From contig NZ_VOSW01000009.1 in NCBI RefSeq assembly GCF_009690905.1, forward strand, positions 62,001 through 126,000: 64,000 nucleotides of DNA. The letters run 5' to 3'. Positions within the stretch are counted from its first letter, which is position 1. Each line of letters opens with the position of its first letter. The stretch comes from Paraburkholderia madseniana (GTDB taxonomy: Bacteria; Pseudomonadota; Gammaproteobacteria; Burkholderiales; Burkholderiaceae). Below, one piece after another: positions 45,374 through 54,471 of this stretch. The translations under genes and the position numbers were made by a program. The notes below the pieces were generated by a model. It saw nothing but the letters and a program-made list of their open reading frames with translations. It was not told the origin of the DNA and made no database searches.

Positions 45374-47170
45374 ATGTCCGATTCCGCACTACCAACCCCC
45401 GCCGATCCCGTGCATCTCCTGTGGTCGATCTTGCGCGAGCAAGGTTTCGACGCTGCTGAGCGACGGGCCCTCGAACTCATTGCAGAGGGTGTCACGCCGC
45501 AATTGCACGCGGACCTGTGCGCGAGCGCAGGGCGTTTTGAAGCGGCGTACCACAGTGCATCGCAACCGCAGATGCAGTCGGCAACGAACGGCGCGCGTTA
45601 CGCCCGGTTAGCCCTGTTCGCCGACGCACTCGGCCGCGCTGACGCTGCGCAGCGCAACAGCGAGTTGGCGGTAAGCGCCCAGCCGTCGGCAGCGACGCTC
45701 GAATGGATCGTCTGGTTGATCGATCGCTGTGGCGCGCATTCGGCGGCGGCACACATGTTGCGCGCGTACGAGCAACACGAACCACAGGATGCCCGCGCCC
45801 CCTGGTGGTTGGCGATTGCGCTTGCGACGTCGCCGGATGCAAGCGCGCGAGCCGAGCGTCGCGCGGCGCTGTTGCGGGCCTATGTGCTCGATCCGGCGAT
45901 CCACCCCGCGTTGCCGTTGCAGCTCGTGCTGGCTTTCCGCGAGATCCGCGATTGGCCCACGGTGGAACGCGTTTGTCGTGAGGTGCTGACACGCCATCCC
46001 GCCGATGCAGAAATCGCCTGGCAACTGAGCCATGCGCAATGGCAGTGCAACGACGCCGCCGCGGCCGAGGCAACCATGCGCGCTGTCGATGTCGCCGCGC
46101 CCGGCAATGCCCACGTACTGGGCGCGATCGGCATGTATCTGGCCGAACAGGCGCGTTTTGCAGAAAGCGAAGCGGCGCTGCATGCAGCGCTCACGCTCGA
46201 CCCGTCGGCATCGCAAGCGGCCGTCGATCTTGCTGATCTGAAGTTGCGGCGAGGCGACTGGTCGAGCGCATGGCCACACTTCGCGGCGCGTCTGACGCGC
46301 GACGATCGAGAGTCGAACAACATCGTGACGGTGATGGAACGGCTGTGTCCGCGCTGGCAGGGTCAATCGCTGGGCGGCAAGACCTTGATCGTGCACAGCG
46401 AACAGGGCAACGGCGACGATATTCAGATGGTGCGCTTCGTGCACGAACTGGCAGCGCGCGTACGCGACGAGGGCGGTCGGCTGGTGCTCGCAGTGCGCCG
46501 GGCGTTACAGCCGCTGTTTGCGCGCTTTTACGTGGATTGCGTGTCCATCGAGGACGGACCGCTCGGCAAGCCTCACTTTGGGCTGCCGATCATGAGCGTG
46601 CCGTCGGTGCTTGGCTTGCAGCCTGACCAGGTGCGCGGCGGTGCCTATCTAACTGCCGATGCAAGTCGCGTGGCGGCATGGCGCGAGCGGATCTGCGCGT
46701 GGAGTGGGGAGGCGGCGCGATTGCATATCGGCCTCGTTTGGTCGGGCAGCCCGACGCATCGCCGCGACGCGAAGCGGTCGATTCCGCTTGCGACGCTGGC
46801 TCCCGTGCTCGCGCTACCCAATATCGTGTTCCATCCGCTGACGCCGGGCCGTGACGCCGATGTGGCGGCGCTGAGCGGAGAGGGGTATCGCGTGTGCGAT
46901 CTGACTGCGCACTATCAGGCCGGTTTCGACGACGTGGCCGCGCACGTGAGCGCGCTCGATGCGGTGCTCACCATCGACAGTGCACCTTTGCATCTGGGCG
47001 GCGCGCTGGGGCGCCCGGTGCTGGCGATGCTCGATCACGTGTCGCACTGGACGTGGGGCAATGAGGAGACGCAACCGTGGTACGACTCGGTTGATCTGTT
47101 CCGGCAGCCGCGGCCGGGCGCGTGGGAGCCGGTGGTTGAGCGCGTGGCGGCTCGTCTGCAGGCGATGTAG
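45374..47170 (+). CDS. TPR protein fused to a GT9/GT41-like glycosyltransferase domain
   Basis: 598-residue cytoplasmic protein. The N-terminal ~320 residues are Ala/Leu-rich helical repeats with TPR spacing (for example AEIAWQLSHAQWQCNDAAAA and AHVLGAIGMYLAEQARFAES). The C-terminal ~270 residues form a Rossmann domain with GKTLIVHSEQGNGDDIQ, HIGLVWSGSPTHRRDAKRSI and a donor-site-like VLTIDSAPLHLGGALGRPV, typical of heptosyltransferase-related TPR proteins. It may glycosylate a protein or surface polymer. No ribosome site is clear before the ATG. Convergent with the OmpA-like gene. Substrate unknown. Confidence 0.8.
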   Translation: MSDSALPTPADPVHLLWSILREQGFDAAERRALELIAEGVTPQLHADLCASAGRFEAAYHSASQPQMQSATNGARYARLALFADALGRADAAQRNSELAVSAQPSAATLEWIVWLIDRCGAHSAAAHMLRAYEQHEPQDARAPWWLAIALATSPDASARAERRAALLRAYVLDPAIHPALPLQLVLAFREIRDWPTVERVCREVLTRHPADAEIAWQLSHAQWQCNDAAAAEATMRAVDVAAPGNAHVLGAIGMYLAEQARFAESEAALHAALTLDPSASQAAVDLADLKLRRGDWSSAWPHFAARLTRDDRESNNIVTVMERLCPRWQGQSLGGKTLIVHSEQGNGDDIQMVRFVHELAARVRDEGGRLVLAVRRALQPLFARFYVDCVSIEDGPLGKPHFGLPIMSVPSVLGLQPDQVRGGAYLTADASRVAAWRERICAWSGEAARLHIGLVWSGSPTHRRDAKRSIPLATLAPVLALPNIVFHPLTPGRDADVAALSGEGYRVCDLTAHYQAGFDDVAAHVSALDAVLTIDSAPLHLGGALGRPVLAMLDHVSHWTWGNEETQPWYDSVDLFRQPRPGAWEPVVERVAARLQAM

Positions 47171-47242
47171 AGCGCTCGATAGTTGCTCGCGAGAGTCGCG
47201 CTGAAACTGCAAAGTCGCATCTAAAAGACCGCAGACGTAAAG

Positions 47243-47266
47243 ACGCCCGCATGACGCGGGCGTTTC
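47243..47266. terminator. Terminator between convergent genes
   Basis: 8-bp stem ACGCCCGC / GCGGGCGT with a 5-base loop; followed by TTT on the plus strand and CTTT on the minus strand. Confidence 0.75.
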
Positions 47267-47294
47267 TACGATCCTCACATCAGATGACGAACAC

Positions 47295-47801
47295 CTACTT
47301 CTGCCCCATCAGCGTATCCATCGTTTCGCCGCGCACCACGATCTCGGTGCGCCGGTTCAGCGCGCGCCCTTCGGCTGTATCGTTGCTGGCGACGGGGTTG
47401 TTGTACGCGTAGCCCTTCGTCCTGATCCGGTCCAACGCCACGCCGCGCGCCACGAGCGCATAACCTACCGCCGTGGCGCGCGATTCGGAAAGCTGCTGGT
47501 TATAGTCGAGCGTGCCGACATTGTCGGTGTAACCTTCAACCAGCACCGGCTTCTTGCTGCGCTTGAGCAGAACGGCTGAACGATTGATGACGGCCGCTGC
47601 ATCACCACGCACTTCGGATTTACCGAACTCGAACAGCGCGGCTTCGGGCAGCTTGACTGAGACACCATTGGCAACCGGCGTCACCTCGATGCCGACAGCC
47701 TTATTCAACGATGTTTCTTTGTCGCGGTTCAGCGGCGCCGCGCAACCCGCCATCAGCACGACAGACATTGCGCATGCAGAAGCGCCCAGGAACGTTTTCA
47801 T
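47295..47801 (-). CDS. OmpA-like peptidoglycan-binding lipoprotein
   Basis: 168 residues. Signal peptide with lipobox (MKTFLGASACAMSVVLMAGC), then a short linker and a C-terminal OmpA domain: the PG-contact strand VLVEGYTDNVGTLDYNQQLS, ESRATAVGYALVARGV and NRRTEIVVRG. The conserved Asp and Arg of the mDAP-binding pocket are present. Start 47801 follows GAAGGAGAAAA. It would tether the outer membrane to the peptidoglycan. Pal-like but not in a tol-pal context, so probably a YiaD/Pal-type paralogue. Confidence 0.92.
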   Translation of the reverse strand: MKTFLGASACAMSVVLMAGCAAPLNRDKETSLNKAVGIEVTPVANGVSVKLPEAALFEFGKSEVRGDAAAVINRSAVLLKRSKKPVLVEGYTDNVGTLDYNQQLSESRATAVGYALVARGVALDRIRTKGYAYNNPVASNDTAEGRALNRRTEIVVRGETMDTLMGQK

Positions 47802-48029
47802 GTTTTTTTTCTCCTTCAATATCCGATCACATGGCACGCCCTTCGATCGCGGGCGGACCGTCGACTTGTTAAAGCACGAAGGTTGTATCGCGCGTCGCTG
47901 GACCAGGAGAATCGGAACTGTCTGAAATCGATACACTGATTGAGGCGGTTCCGTCCGGCATGGAGATCGACTGACATTCCCGACGGGACGGCAGGTGAGG
48001 GACTCGCGATCCTCTGACAACTGCGCCGT

Positions 48030-48035
48030 TATAAT
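48030..48035 (+). promoter_or_regulatory. Perfect -10 box eight bases before the ubiC start
   Basis: TATAAT ends eight bases before the ATG, so transcription would begin at or just before the start codon. CTGACA lies only 10 bases upstream of the -10. No Shine-Dalgarno is present. Confidence 0.45.
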
Positions 48036-48043
48036 CCGACACC

Positions 48044-48802
48044 ATGCCTATCCGTTTCGATGCCGCCGACGCCCACTGGCGTGTCGCGCCCTTGCCCGGT
48101 TTTAGCGCCGCCCAGAAAGACTGGTTGACCCGCGGTGGATCGCTGACCGCGCATCTGCGCACGCTCGGCGCGGTTGCGGTGCGCGTGACGCGCGAAGCCG
48201 TCGCGCTACCGTGGGCCGACGAACACGCCGCGCTCGGCCTCGCGCCGCGTGCGCCGGTGTGGGTTCGGGAGGTGGTGTTGTCGGTCGACGGCGTGCCGTT
48301 TGTCGCGGCGCACAGCGTCGCGCCGCTGGCCGCGAGCGTCGGCGTATGGCAGGCCACGCGAAGGTTGCGTACGCGGCCGCTCGCCGAGTTGCTGTACAGC
48401 GACAGCAGTGTCGCGCGATCGTCGCTGGTGAGCCGCAGGCTGACGGCGCGTCATCCGTTGTACCGGTTGGCCGCGATTGAGATCGGTGGCGTGAGGCCGC
48501 ATACGCTGGTTGCGCGTCGCTCGGTGTTCGAGCGCCACGGCGCGCCCTTGATGGTCACCGAGTGCATGTTGCCGGCGCTATGGGCGCGTCTGGCGTCTTC
48601 GGCCAGCACACCGTCTGCGTATTCAGCCTCCCCCCACGTTCACGCGCCGCAGCGTACTCATGTGCGTGAACATGGCCGGCCGCTCGAGCATACGGCGTCG
48701 CGCGCTCATGGTGCGCCGCGTGCGGAGCAAGAACACCTTTCCGAACGGGATGCAAATGAATCCGGGCACGCGCCGACATCGGACCGTAAGGAAAAGCGCT
48801 GA
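48044..48802 (+). CDS. ubiC: Chorismate lyase
   Basis: 252 residues; converts chorismate into 4-hydroxybenzoate and pyruvate, the first committed step of ubiquinone synthesis. The first ~180 residues match UbiC: the N-terminal [14 protein letters not shown], the ligand-site [20 protein letters not shown], the flap region and [15 protein letters not shown] ~70-residue Ser/His/Arg/Glu-rich tail follows (E. coli UbiC is 165), probably disordered. Its stop overlaps the next start by one base (TGATG). Confidence 0.93.
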   Translation: MPIRFDAADAHWRVAPLPGFSAAQKDWLTRGGSLTAHLRTLGAVAVRVTREAVALPWADEHAALGLAPRAPVWVREVVLSVDGVPFVAAHSVAPLAASVGVWQATRRLRTRPLAELLYSDSSVARSSLVSRRLTARHPLYRLAAIEIGGVRPHTLVARRSVFERHGAPLMVTECMLPALWARLASSASTPSAYSASPHVHAPQRTHVREHGRPLEHTASRAHGAPRAEQEHLSERDANESGHAPTSDRKEKR

Positions 48803-49275
48803 TGCTGCGCGGCTTTCCTCCCGTCGTCGCGGCGGATACACACACGCTGATTCTCGGCAGCTTTCCTGGCGAAGCGTCGCTGGCCGCTACACAGTATTAC
48901 GCGCATCCGCGCAACCAGTTCTGGCGTTTGCTCGGCACGGTGCTCGACGAACCGCTTCCCGAACTCGCCTATGAAGAACGGCTACCGCGTTTGCTATCGC
49001 ACGGCATCGGCGTGTGGGACGTGCTCGCCGCCTGCGAGCGCGAAGGCAGTCTCGACGCCGCGATCCGCAATGCCAACCCCAACGATTTTGCAACGCTCCG
49101 CGCCCACGCGCCGCTGTTGAAGAAAGTCTGCTTCAACGGCAAGACGGCAGGCCGCTTTGCGCCGGTGATCGGCGAAGCGGGCTACGTCACCCTCGTATTG
49201 CCTTCGTCGAGTCCGGCGAATGCTATGCTCTCGTTCGACCAAAAATTGCGTCTCTGGCGCGACATCCTTACATGA
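48802..49275 (+). CDS. DNA-deoxyinosine glycosylase (UDG superfamily family 6)
   Basis: 157-residue base-excision glycosylase. The motif LGSFPGEASLAATQYYAHPRNQFW (start of the protein) is the signature of the hypoxanthine-DNA glycosylase (family 6) branch, and the C-terminal loop LPSSSPANAMLSFDQKL is the second UDG-superfamily motif. It would remove hypoxanthine left by adenine deamination. Overlaps ubiC by one base and the next gene by four, so all three genes are translationally coupled. Confidence 0.9.
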   Translation: MLRGFPPVVAADTHTLILGSFPGEASLAATQYYAHPRNQFWRLLGTVLDEPLPELAYEERLPRLLSHGIGVWDVLAACEREGSLDAAIRNANPNDFATLRAHAPLLKKVCFNGKTAGRFAPVIGEAGYVTLVLPSSSPANAMLSFDQKLRLWRDILT

Positions 49276-50195
49276 CGAAATTGATCAGGCGCGCCTCGGC
49301 TGAAGCCCGTGCTTTCCGCAACAAAGACGCTGACGCCGGCGACACCACGCTGAGCAAACAGAAAGCAGTGCGCAATAAAAAGCGCGTGCTGCACGACGAC
49401 GATCTACACGACGCGCCGCAAATCGAAGCGCCGCGCAAGCCGCGTTTCGCACCGGTTACGTTCTCGGAAGAGGGTGGCGTGCGCTTCCTGCACTTCGGCA
49501 CGGAATGGGTGCAAGGCGCAATGCGTCTGCGTAAGCCGGATCACATCGAACTCGAATACGCGCAGCAGATGATGGCCTGGTTGCTGTTCATCGAAACGCC
49601 CAAGCGGATCGTCCAGCTCGGTCTTGGTGCCGCCGCACTGACCAAGTTCGCACACCGCTTCCTGAAGCGCGCCAAAGTCGAAGCAGTCGAATTGAACCCG
49701 GCCGTGGTCGTGGCCGCGCGCACGATGTTCGAACTGCCGCACGACGACGTCCGTCTGACCGTGCACGAAATGGACGCGTGGGACTTCGTCAACGACCGCG
49801 CCAACCACGGCACGATCGGCGCGTTGCAGATCGACGTCTACGATGCCACCGCGCGTGGCCCGGTGCTCGACAGCGTCGGCTTCTACCGCGCGGTGCGCGC
49901 GTGCCTGACCGAGGCGGGCGTGGTGACGGTGAACCTGTTTGGGGACCATCCGAGCTTCGTGCGCAACATGAAGCGCCTGAACGAAGCTTTCGACGGCCGC
50001 GTGGTCGCGCTGCCGGAAGTGCATGACGGCAACCGCATCGCCATCGCGTTCTCGGGCCCGGCGCTCGACGTGCCGTTCACGACGCTGCAAGCGCGTGCGA
50101 AGCTGATCGAAGCGGAACTTGGCTTGCCGGCGCGCAAGTGGATCAAGGGTCTGCAGGAATCGACCGGACAGAATGGCAGTTCGTTCTCGATCTGA
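49272..50195 (+). CDS. Spermidine-synthase-like SAM-dependent transferase
   Basis: 307 residues. It begins with ~65 Lys/Arg-rich residues, then a Rossmann core with IVQLGLGAAALTKFAHRF (motif I), VEAVELNPAVVVAAR (acidic end of strand 2) and HEMDAWDFV. The core resembles polyamine aminopropyltransferases but lacks much of the usual N-terminal beta domain, so an actual spermidine synthase role is uncertain. ATG 49272 overlaps the glycosylase stop (ATGA). Confidence 0.85.
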   Translation: MTKLIRRASAEARAFRNKDADAGDTTLSKQKAVRNKKRVLHDDDLHDAPQIEAPRKPRFAPVTFSEEGGVRFLHFGTEWVQGAMRLRKPDHIELEYAQQMMAWLLFIETPKRIVQLGLGAAALTKFAHRFLKRAKVEAVELNPAVVVAARTMFELPHDDVRLTVHEMDAWDFVNDRANHGTIGALQIDVYDATARGPVLDSVGFYRAVRACLTEAGVVTVNLFGDHPSFVRNMKRLNEAFDGRVVALPEVHDGNRIAIAFSGPALDVPFTTLQARAKLIEAELGLPARKWIKGLQESTGQNGSSFSI

Positions 50196-50210
50196 TGTGA
50201 GAATGGGTCG

Positions 50211-50240
50211 GGCCGCTTGAGGCCGCTTGAGGCCGCTTGA
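50211..50240. repeat. Three tandem copies of a 10-bp unit
   Basis: GGCCGCTTGA is repeated three times without interruption, 16 bases after the preceding stop. The rest of the gap 50196-50590 shows no gene. Confidence 0.8.
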
Positions 50241-50590
50241 GGCAGGTTCGACCCAGGCTTCCCGTTGCGCTGGTACGACGGTTTCCCAACCGCTTCTCCA
50301 GTACATTGCACGGCCGGTTCGATTCCGTGGATACCCAGCACGCATGTCGACGATCGGCGACCCAGCCCCCGCGTCCAGCCGCCTCGCGCCCAGCCCTCAT
50401 CTCTGCTAAACCGCCGCCCGGCGCGTCCCAGCAGCACATTTGCGCCTCGGGTCGTCCCTGCTTGACCGGACGTTCTCGGCTCCTATACTCTTTCGAAGCT
50501 TTCGGGGTACCCGTGGCCTACCTGCGACGGGACATCCACCACCCGTCCACACACGGGCCAACATTTCAATAATAGGGAAGAGGAGACGTC

Positions 50591-50833
50591 ATGGCTCACG
50601 ACGCCGACGCGAACAAGGCCAGCAAGCACTGGCTCTGGTTGCTGCTGTTGCCCTGGATCGCAATGATCTGGGTGCCGTCATATAACAAGGTCGAACCGCA
50701 ACTGTTCGATTTTCCGTTCTTCTACTGGTACCAACTGCTGTGGGTGTTGATCAGCGCGATCATCACGGCGCTCGTGTACTTCAAGACCAAGACCCGCTCG
50801 ACGGGCAGCTCGCAAGGGGGCGCACAACAATGA
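50591..50833 (+). CDS. DUF3311 small membrane protein
   Basis: 80 residues with two membrane helices (WLWLLLLPWIAMIWVPSY and FFYWYQLLWVLISAIITALVYF) and the conserved NKVEPQLFDFPFFYWYQ between them, diagnostic of DUF3311. These are partners of sodium:solute symporters in monocarboxylate uptake. GAAGAGGAG precedes the ATG. Overlaps the symporter gene by four bases (ATGA). Confidence 0.93.
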   Translation: MAHDADANKASKHWLWLLLLPWIAMIWVPSYNKVEPQLFDFPFFYWYQLLWVLISAIITALVYFKTKTRSTGSSQGGAQQ

Positions 50834-52380
50834 ACGCCACCGCAACTTTCGTCTTCGTCCTGTTTTTTATTGGCGTCACCATTCTCGGCTTTGTCGCGGC
50901 CCACTGGCGCAAGGGCGACCTGGCCCATCTGGAAGAGTGGGGCCTCGGCGGCCGGCGCTTCGGCACCATCGTCACGTGGTTCCTGCTGGGCGGCGACCTG
51001 TACACCGCTTACACCTTCATCGCCGTGCCGGCCCTGGTGTTCGGTGCGGGCGCAACGGGTTTCTTCGCGCTGCCGTACACGATCCTGATCTATCCGTTCG
51101 CGTTCGTCGTGTTCCCGAAACTGTGGAGCATCGCCAAACGTCAGGGTTATGTGACATCGGCCGACTTCGTCTCGGCTCGCTATGGCAGCCGCATGTTGGC
51201 ACTGGCGATCGCCGTGACCGGCATTGTCGCGACGATGCCGTACATCGCGCTGCAACTGGTCGGTATCGAAGTGGTGATCGGCGCGCTGGGTTTCGACACC
51301 AAGGGCTTCGTCGGCGATCTGCCGCTGATCATCGCGTTCGCGATTCTGGCGGCTTACACGTACACGTCGGGCCTGCGCGCGCCGGCCATGATCGCGGTCG
51401 TCAAGGACGTGCTGATCTATGTCGTGATCTTTGCCGCGGTCATCGTGATTCCGCCGCAACTGGGCGGCTTCGGTCATATCTTCAGCGTGGTGCCGCCGGC
51501 CAAGCTGCTGCTGAAGGCACCGGACGTGTCGAGCCTGAACGGCTACAGCGCGTACGCGACGCTTGCGGTGGGCTCGGCGCTCGCGCTGTTCCTGTATCCG
51601 CACTCGATCACCGCGGTGCTGTCGTCGAAATCGGGTAACACGATCCGCCGCAACATGGCGATGCTGCCGGCCTACTCGCTGGTGCTCGGTCTGCTCGCGC
51701 TGCTGGGCTTCATGGCTCTGGCTTCGGGCGTGAAGGACATGCCGGAATTCGCGCCGTACTTCAAGGCGTTCGGCCCGAACTTCGCGGTGCCGGCGCTGTT
51801 CCTGCACTTCTTCCCGTCGTGGTTCGTCGGCGTGGCCTTCGCGGCGATCGGTATCGGCGCGCTGGTGCCGGCGGCAATCATGTCGATTGCGGCAGCGAAC
51901 CTGTACACGCGCAACATCCACAAGGAGTTCGTGAACCGCAATATGTCGCATGAGCAGGAGACCAACGTCGCGAAGTTGGTGTCGCTGATCGTCAAGGTCG
52001 GCGCCGTCGCGTTCATTCTCGGTCTGCCGCTCACGTACGCGATTCAGCTGCAACTGCTGGGCGGCATCTGGATCATCCAGACACTGCCGGCGATCGTGCT
52101 GGGTCTCTACACGCGTGTGCTCGACTACCGCGGCCTCCTGATCGGCTGGGCGGTCGGCATCGCAACCGGCACGTGGATGGCGATTTCGCTGAAGCTGGCG
52201 AGTTCGATCTTCACGATTCACCTGTTCGGCATGGCGATTCCGGGCTACGCGGCGGTGTGGTCGCTGATCGTCAACCTGGTGGTGTCGGTCGTGGTGAGCC
52301 TGCTGGTGCGCATGTTCGGCATGCAGCGCGCCGAGGACCGTACCCGTCCCGAAGATTATCTGGACGTGGTCGAAGGCTAA
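50830..52380 (+). CDS. Sodium:solute symporter family permease (MctP-like)
   Basis: 516-residue inner-membrane transporter of the SSS family with ~13 helices. The first helices and RFGTIVTWFLLGGDLYTAYT, then the central AAFLYPHSITAVLSS region, fit the family. The DUF3311 partner immediately upstream points to the MctP branch (lactate/pyruvate/alanine in rhizobia). ATGA overlap sets the start. A strong terminator follows. Confidence 0.93.
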   Translation: MNATATFVFVLFFIGVTILGFVAAHWRKGDLAHLEEWGLGGRRFGTIVTWFLLGGDLYTAYTFIAVPALVFGAGATGFFALPYTILIYPFAFVVFPKLWSIAKRQGYVTSADFVSARYGSRMLALAIAVTGIVATMPYIALQLVGIEVVIGALGFDTKGFVGDLPLIIAFAILAAYTYTSGLRAPAMIAVVKDVLIYVVIFAAVIVIPPQLGGFGHIFSVVPPAKLLLKAPDVSSLNGYSAYATLAVGSALALFLYPHSITAVLSSKSGNTIRRNMAMLPAYSLVLGLLALLGFMALASGVKDMPEFAPYFKAFGPNFAVPALFLHFFPSWFVGVAFAAIGIGALVPAAIMSIAAANLYTRNIHKEFVNRNMSHEQETNVAKLVSLIVKVGAVAFILGLPLTYAIQLQLLGGIWIIQTLPAIVLGLYTRVLDYRGLLIGWAVGIATGTWMAISLKLASSIFTIHLFGMAIPGYAAVWSLIVNLVVSVVVSLLVRMFGMQRAEDRTRPEDYLDVVEG

Positions 52381-52408
52381 GTCAGCCGTTCCAGTTCGCC
52401 GGAAAAGC

Positions 52409-52438
52409 AACGCCCGCAGACAAAAGTTTGCGGGCGTT
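52409..52438 (+). terminator. Terminator after the symporter gene
   Basis: 10-bp stem AACGCCCGCA / TGCGGGCGTT (partly extended into the loop), followed by TGTCTTT. Confidence 0.85.
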
Positions 52439-52504
52439 TGTCTTTCCGGAGCACTCCAGGGCACGATAGCGGAACCGTCCTTCAAAGCGTCCTTCGCGCG
52501 AGCC

Positions 52505-53629
52505 ATGGCTTCTGCCGATTCCCCCCGTGTAGTTGTCCGCCGCTCGGCCATTAGCCGCATGGTGCGCACGATCACGTCGCCGTACTACCGCTATCGCCAC
52601 GCGAAGGTGCTGCATAGCCTGCGCGTCGGCGTCGCGATGCTGGTGTCGATTCTCGCGACCACCGGTATCAACATTCCTCACGGCATCTGGTCGTCGGTGA
52701 CCCTGCTGGTGGTGATCGGCGGCTTGCAACATCACGGCAATATCCGCAAGAAGGCTGCCGACCGGGCGGCGGGAACGCTGCTCGGCGCGGTGATCGGGCT
52801 TCTGCTCATCCTGACGCAGAATCTGACCGGGTCGCTGCCGCTCACCTATGTGCTGATGTCGATCGTCGCGGGGATCTGCGCATGGTTCGCGATCGGTTCG
52901 TCGGGGTATATCGGTCTCTTGACGGCGATCACGATGTGCATCGTCGCGGGCCATGGCGACAATCTGATCGACGTCGGTCTATGGCGCACGCTGAACGTGC
53001 TGATCGGCATTGTAATCGCGCTGGCGTTTTCGTTCGTGTTGCCGCTGCACGCGACTTATTCGTGGCGTTACGGGATCGCCGACAATCTGCGGGCCTGCGC
53101 GCAGATTTACACCCGTCTGCTGGAAGGGGACACGATCAACGAGGACGAACAGGTCAAACGCTTCCTCGCGATCAACAAGCGGTTGGTTCAGCTGCGCTCG
53201 CTGATGCCTTCGGTGGCGAAGGAGATCGATGTGCCGCAGGCCCGGCTCGAGGAGATCCAGCGGCTGCACCGTTCGGTGCTCAGTTCGCTGGAATTGCTGG
53301 CGATCGGCCCGCTGATGCGCGCCGATGCCGCGGCGCGCGCTGCGTATGTGCGGGCGTGCGGCGTTGAGGTGCTTGCCGTGCGCGGCATTCTGCTGGCAAT
53401 GGCGCGCGGCCTGCGCTTTGGCCGCGCGACGCACTTCGGCATTCCGGCCGCGTCGCCGCTTGCTCAGGCGCACGGCGACGCGGCGCTAGAATTGCCGCCC
53501 GACTTGCAGGGGCCGTATTGGCTCGGGCAGCGCTTAGCCGAACAGGTGGAGCGGTTGCGCGCCTTGTTGCTGGAGACTGAGCCGAACTGGGACATCGAGC
53601 GGCGTTCGCCCGTTTTGCAGAAGGCTTAG
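52505..53629 (+). CDS. FUSC family inner-membrane protein
   Basis: 374 residues. Residues ~30-190 contain five to six hydrophobic helices with the family motif WSSVTLLVVIGGLQHHGNIRKKAADRAAGTLLGAVIGL, followed by a cytoplasmic helical half. This is the FUSC/aromatic-acid-exporter fold but only one half, shorter than AaeB or YccS (~700 residues). Weak ribosome site. No partner membrane-fusion protein is adjacent. Confidence 0.88.
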   Translation: MASADSPRVVVRRSAISRMVRTITSPYYRYRHAKVLHSLRVGVAMLVSILATTGINIPHGIWSSVTLLVVIGGLQHHGNIRKKAADRAAGTLLGAVIGLLLILTQNLTGSLPLTYVLMSIVAGICAWFAIGSSGYIGLLTAITMCIVAGHGDNLIDVGLWRTLNVLIGIVIALAFSFVLPLHATYSWRYGIADNLRACAQIYTRLLEGDTINEDEQVKRFLAINKRLVQLRSLMPSVAKEIDVPQARLEEIQRLHRSVLSSLELLAIGPLMRADAAARAAYVRACGVEVLAVRGILLAMARGLRFGRATHFGIPAASPLAQAHGDAALELPPDLQGPYWLGQRLAEQVERLRALLLETEPNWDIERRSPVLQKA

Positions 53630-53693
53630 CTTTTCACGTTGTCCGGGTGAGCCGGTGTGGCGGCCTGACAGGCTGCGGCTACATACAGTACGG

Positions 53694-53751
53694 CGGCTGC
53701 ATGGTTACGGCGATCGCGTCGGCACACCGCCTCAGCCGCAACCATGCAGCC
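53694..53751. repeat. 17-bp inverted repeat between FUSC and PhnB-like genes
   Basis: GGCTGCATGGTTACGGC (53694-53710) pairs with GCCGCAACCATGCAGCC (53735-53751) with one mismatch around a 24-base loop. It lies 14 bases from the stop of the convergent VOC gene; no T-run follows, so it is not a standard terminator. Confidence 0.75.
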
Positions 53752-53764
53752 TTGCATGACGCGC

Positions 53765-54184
53765 TCAGGCATCCGGCAGCGTCACCATCCACGCGAGACC
53801 GAAGCGGTCCACCACCATCCCGAAGCCCTTGCTCCAGAAGGTGGCTTGCCACGGCATCGTCACCGAACCGCCGTCGGCCAGCGCGTTGAAATATTTCTCG
53901 CCCGACTCGGCGTCGTCAGCCGTCAGCGAGAGGCTGAAGCCGCTGAACGTGGCCTGCGGGTCGCAGTGGCCGTCGGAGGCCATCCAGTTGGTCGAGCCGA
54001 GCTTGATCGTGGCGTGCATGATCTTTTCTTCCAGACCGGGGCGCGGCTGGTTCTCCGGGTCGGCGCTGGGCGGCGCGTCCTTGTAGCGCATCAGTAGCAA
54101 TACCTCGGCGCCGAGCTTCTCTGTGTAGTACTTGAGCGCTTCTTCACAGCGTCCGTTGAAAAATACGTAAGGCTGAACGTACAT
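53765..54184 (-). CDS. PhnB-like VOC family protein
   Basis: 139 residues of the PhnB/3-demethylubiquinone-methyltransferase-like VOC group. The start MYVQPYVFFNGRCEEALKYY, the central ASDG-type strand and the end WSKGFGMVVDRFGLAWMVT are typical. A His in the metal position at the start is replaced by the QPY motif, as is common in PhnB, so it may be non-enzymatic. Function unknown in this group. Confidence 0.9.
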   Translation of the reverse strand: MYVQPYVFFNGRCEEALKYYTEKLGAEVLLLMRYKDAPPSADPENQPRPGLEEKIMHATIKLGSTNWMASDGHCDPQATFSGFSLSLTADDAESGEKYFNALADGGSVTMPWQATFWSKGFGMVVDRFGLAWMVTLPDA

Positions 54185-54350
54185 GATCGTCTCCCGGGAT
54201 ATGGATCAGCGGCGCCGCGCTCCTTCGGCAAATGGTATCGAGGGGCGGGCGTGCAGACGATTGTAGTCGTCCGTTGGGGCAGCAATTGTGACTTTATTTC
54301 GTAAGAAGCAGTGGCGCGGACAGGTATCGGATGTGCGGTTGTAAACGGCA

Positions 54351-54382
54351 CGCGGCCCTGAACCGGATGGCTCAGGGCCGCG
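54351..54382 (-). terminator. Hairpin downstream of tal, possible terminator
   Basis: Perfect 11-bp stem CGCGGCCCTGA / TCAGGGCCGCG with a 10-base loop, 90 bases after the tal stop; only a short T-run (CCGTTT) follows on the minus strand. Confidence 0.5.
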
Positions 54383-54471
54383 TATTCAACCGGATGCGCA
54401 ACCAGGCTCGCCAATAAGTGCGCGACCTCGTGTGCAGCCGCGTACTCAAGCGGCCAAGACTAAGCCGAAGC

